Source: Candidatus Parcubacteria bacterium | GTDB lineage: Bacteria; Patescibacteriota; Minisyncoccia; Phycocordibacterales; Phycocordibacteraceae | DNA: 6,288 nucleotides | NCBI GenBank assembly: GCA_027459545.1 | Contig: DAIDID010000030.1 | Span: forward strand, 1-6,288 | Direction of reading: 5' to 3' | Shown here: piece after piece, positions 4,664-6,288 of the stretch | Layout of the letters: every line of letters starts with the position of its first letter | How positions within the stretch are numbered: the stretch's first letter is position 1 | Notes under the pieces: model-generated | Told to the model about the DNA's origin: nothing | Database searches by the model: none | The model's input: only the letters and a program-made list of their open reading frames with translations | Translations under genes and position numbers: made by a program

Positions 4664-6288
4664 CTACTTTTTGTTACTTAAAATTGACTCCATGAGTAGT
4701 GACTCACACGTCTCTTCTATAAATCTTTTTACTGGACGTGCGCCGAAGCGTGGATCGATGGTCTTTCGTATATGTTCTTCAATTATATGCACGTCAATTT
4801 CAAAATGAACGTTGTGTTTTGCTAGGCGTTTCTCTATTTTTTCCACTTCAAGCTGTGCAATTTTTACAAGTCCTGAAACGGTAAGTGGGCTAAACACGAG
4901 CAGCGCATCAAAACGATTGATAAACTCGAGTCGAAAGTTCTGTGTGAGCTCGGGTAAAATATGTCCTGAAATGAAGTGCTCTGAGTTTAGATCTACGTTT
5001 TGCTCATGCCCCTTCAAAATTTTTTCTACGCCAATATTTGATGTTGCCATTATAATTGCGTTTCTCGCATCAACGGTTTCATTTTGCCCCGATGTAAGAC
5101 GACCCTCGTCGAGCACTTGCAGGAAAATATCAAACACTTTTGGATGCGCTTTTTCAATTTCATCGAGCAAAATTAAGCAATAAGGCTCACGACGAAGTGC
5201 ATTTGTAAGAGATCCGCCTTCTTCATAGCCCACATACCCCGCGGGTGCTCCGATGAGGCGCTGAATACTGTGCTCTTGCTGAAATTCAGACATATCAAAG
5301 CGAATAAAACTTTCGCTTCTTCCAAACAGTGTTTCTGCGATAAGTTTTGCTGTTTCAGTTTTTCCAACTCCCGATGGCCCGAGCATAAGAAACGAGCCGA
5401 GCGGTTTAGACGGATTTCGTAAACCGAGCTTCGCCCTTTTTAGAGTCATTGCGATTTTTGCTATAACGCCTTCTTGAGCAAGGATATTTTTATTTAGTCG
5501 CTCGTCGAGCTCATTTAGTGTATGAAGCTCATGCAAAGTTAGCTTTGTGGCTGGTATACCTGTTTTACCCGCAACAACTTCTGCGATGATGTCAGAAGTG
5601 AGCATTCGTTTTCCTTTAGCTGCAGCAAAGGAAATTGATTCATCAAGTAATGCTATTGCCGACTGCGGTAATTGACCCAAAAGAGGAAATCGCTCTGCGT
5701 GAGAAACAATTTCTTTCAGAGATTCTGTAGGGATAATTACTCGATGCTGTTCGTTTAGTATAGGTAGCATCTGTTGAAGTATGGCTATTTGCTCTCTGGT
5801 CTGTTGTGTTTTTAAATGAACAGTTTCAAAAAGCTTCACAAAGGACGGGTGCTCACGCTCGAGCCAAGCATATTCATGCGGCTCGAGCGTGAGCACCATA
5901 CGCACCTCTGGCTCTTTAAGAGTTTTTTTATATAAACGCATCGCGTACTCAAGTGTCAGGGAATCGTTATACACCGCTCTCCCAAATGAATCTATAAAAA
6001 GCACACATGCTGGCATTCGCTCGATTGCTTCTTGAGCAACATCTTCATTTCCTGCAAACTCCTTTATGTGATCTGCGTTAAATTGTATAAATTGAAATTC
6101 GTTATATGGCTTTTCTTGAGCTATTTTTTTTATCCACCCATACACCAAGGCAGTCTTTCCAACTCCACTTGGGCCTACAACCATGACATTATTATTGATT
6201 CTCCGACCCACAACTCTAGAAAGTCGCTCTATTTCTTCAGCTCGACCTATGACAGGGTGAATTTTTGAAGAGGCGGTTTCTTCGCGGA
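4664..6288 (-). CDS. Clp/Hsp100-type double-ring AAA+ ATPase with degenerate first ring, 5'-truncated
   Basis: The frame is open to the right edge; residues are numbered from the GTG at 6211, which is not the real start, because conserved family sequence (HPVIGRAEEIERLSR) is encoded just upstream. First ring, D1: Walker A GPSGVGKT at 13-20 is intact, but Walker B reads LFIDSF (71-76) with S75 replacing the catalytic glutamate. The ERRF arginine-finger site reads VKLF (125-128), and the aromatic pore loop is missing. D1 small domain: 160-200. The two rings are joined directly by AGKTGIPATKL (214-224), without the ClpB coiled-coil domain. Second ring, D2: Walker A 278-285, pore loop GYVG 325-328, Walker B LILLDE 346-351, sensor-1 N392, arginine finger R433, and sensor-2 GARPVKR 490-496, all intact. 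No ClpP-docking LGF/IGL tripeptide is visible. It probably threads or remodels proteins with D2, while D1 serves assembly. The N-terminal domain lies outside the window. Confidence 0.93.
   Translation of the reverse strand, partial: REETASSKIHPVIGRAEEIERLSRVVGRRINNNVMVVGPSGVGKTALVYGWIKKIAQEKPYNEFQFIQFNADHIKEFAGNEDVAQEAIERMPACVLFIDSFGRAVYNDSLTLEYAMRLYKKTLKEPEVRMVLTLEPHEYAWLEREHPSFVKLFETVHLKTQQTREQIAILQQMLPILNEQHRVIIPTESLKEIVSHAERFPLLGQLPQSAIALLDESISFAAAKGKRMLTSDIIAEVVAGKTGIPATKLTLHELHTLNELDERLNKNILAQEGVIAKIAMTLKRAKLGLRNPSKPLGSFLMLGPSGVGKTETAKLIAETLFGRSESFIRFDMSEFQQEHSIQRLIGAPAGYVGYEEGGSLTNALRREPYCLILLDEIEKAHPKVFDIFLQVLDEGRLTSGQNETVDARNAIIMATSNIGVEKILKGHEQNVDLNSEHFISGHILPELTQNFRLEFINRFDALLVFSPLTVSGLVKIAQLEVEKIEKRLAKHNVHFEIDVHIIEEHIRKTIDPRFGARPVKRFIEETCESLLMESILSNKK
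5848..5897. repeat. Perfect 18-bp inverted repeat inside the Clp-like gene
   Basis: GGTGCTCACGCTCGAGCC (5848-5865) and GGCTCGAGCGTGAGCACC (5880-5897) are exact reverse complements. In the 14-base spacer, GCAT (5868-5871) and ATGC (5876-5879) also pair, extending the stem across a two-base bulge and leaving the loop ATTC. The repeat lies in codons 105-122 of the degenerate D1 ring, between the sensor-1 and arginine-finger positions, and encodes VLTLEP on one side and WLEREH on the other. It would form a very strong RNA hairpin on either strand. Confidence 0.9.

Noticed and set aside
4664..6211. Taking the GTG at 6211 as the start of the Clp-like gene
   Set aside because: The frame is open through the window edge and the 25 upstream codons encode the conserved HPVIGRAEEIERL segment that precedes Walker A in this family. 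The gene is truncated, not short.
4664..6288. Naming the AAA+ gene clpB, clpA or clpC
   Set aside because: The coiled-coil domain of ClpB is absent, no ClpP-docking tripeptide is seen, and D1 is degenerate. No symbol is justified.
1..6288. CRISPR array, insertion sequence or prophage remnants
   Set aside because: No spaced direct repeats of array type, transposase, terminal repeats or phage genes were seen on either strand.

Overview
The window looks like a piece of a Candidate Phyla Radiation (Patescibacteria) genome, most likely from the Parcubacteria side. This is inferred from protein types I recognise, not from a search. They are a sensor kinase with a 7TM-type N-terminal region, a short two-helix protein with a WYWA motif, a one-helix protein just upstream of a pilin, and a TraD-like ATPase with the FIDPHGE, LVNLSKGKIGE and YVDEFQNF motifs. 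None of the gene starts that can be judged has a convincing Shine-Dalgarno sequence. Gene spacing is very tight, the tRNA lacks an encoded CCA, and the code is the standard bacterial one, with TGA used as a stop.

The plus strand fills the left half. Bases 1-1144 are the 3' part of a membrane sensor histidine kinase. It overlaps by ATGA a small membrane protein resembling the DedA/VTT family (1141-1659). Next come a two-helix membrane protein of unknown role with an apparently leaderless promoter (1682-2155), an arginine tRNA with the unusual anticodon GCG (2211-2282), a one-helix membrane protein (2315-2575), and a type IV pilin/pseudopilin (2581-3036).

The minus strand fills the right half with a three-gene operon, read from the right edge leftwards. 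It starts with a double-ring Clp/Hsp100-type AAA+ ATPase that is open at the window edge (4664-6288). A 109-residue helical protein of unknown function follows (4333-4662), then a full-length soluble TraD/VirD4-like DNA-translocase ATPase (3033-4328). The gaps are 1 and 4 bases, so the three are almost certainly co-expressed. Pilin and TraD-like gene converge and share the palindrome CTAG as both stop codons.

The most interesting content is this minus-strand operon. The Clp-like protein has an intact second ATPase ring, but its first ring has kept the Walker A motif while losing the catalytic Walker B glutamate, the arginine fingers and the aromatic pore loop. It also lacks the coiled-coil middle domain of ClpB and shows no ClpP-docking tripeptide. 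Inside this degenerate ring lies a perfect 18-bp inverted repeat. An unfoldase-like motor, a helical partner and a DNA-pumping ATPase in one operon, beside a pilin gene, could form a DNA transfer or uptake machine; that is a hypothesis. The longest stretch without a protein gene is 2156-2314, which holds the tRNA and two putative promoters. No CRISPR array, insertion sequence, rRNA or convincing rho-independent terminator was seen.
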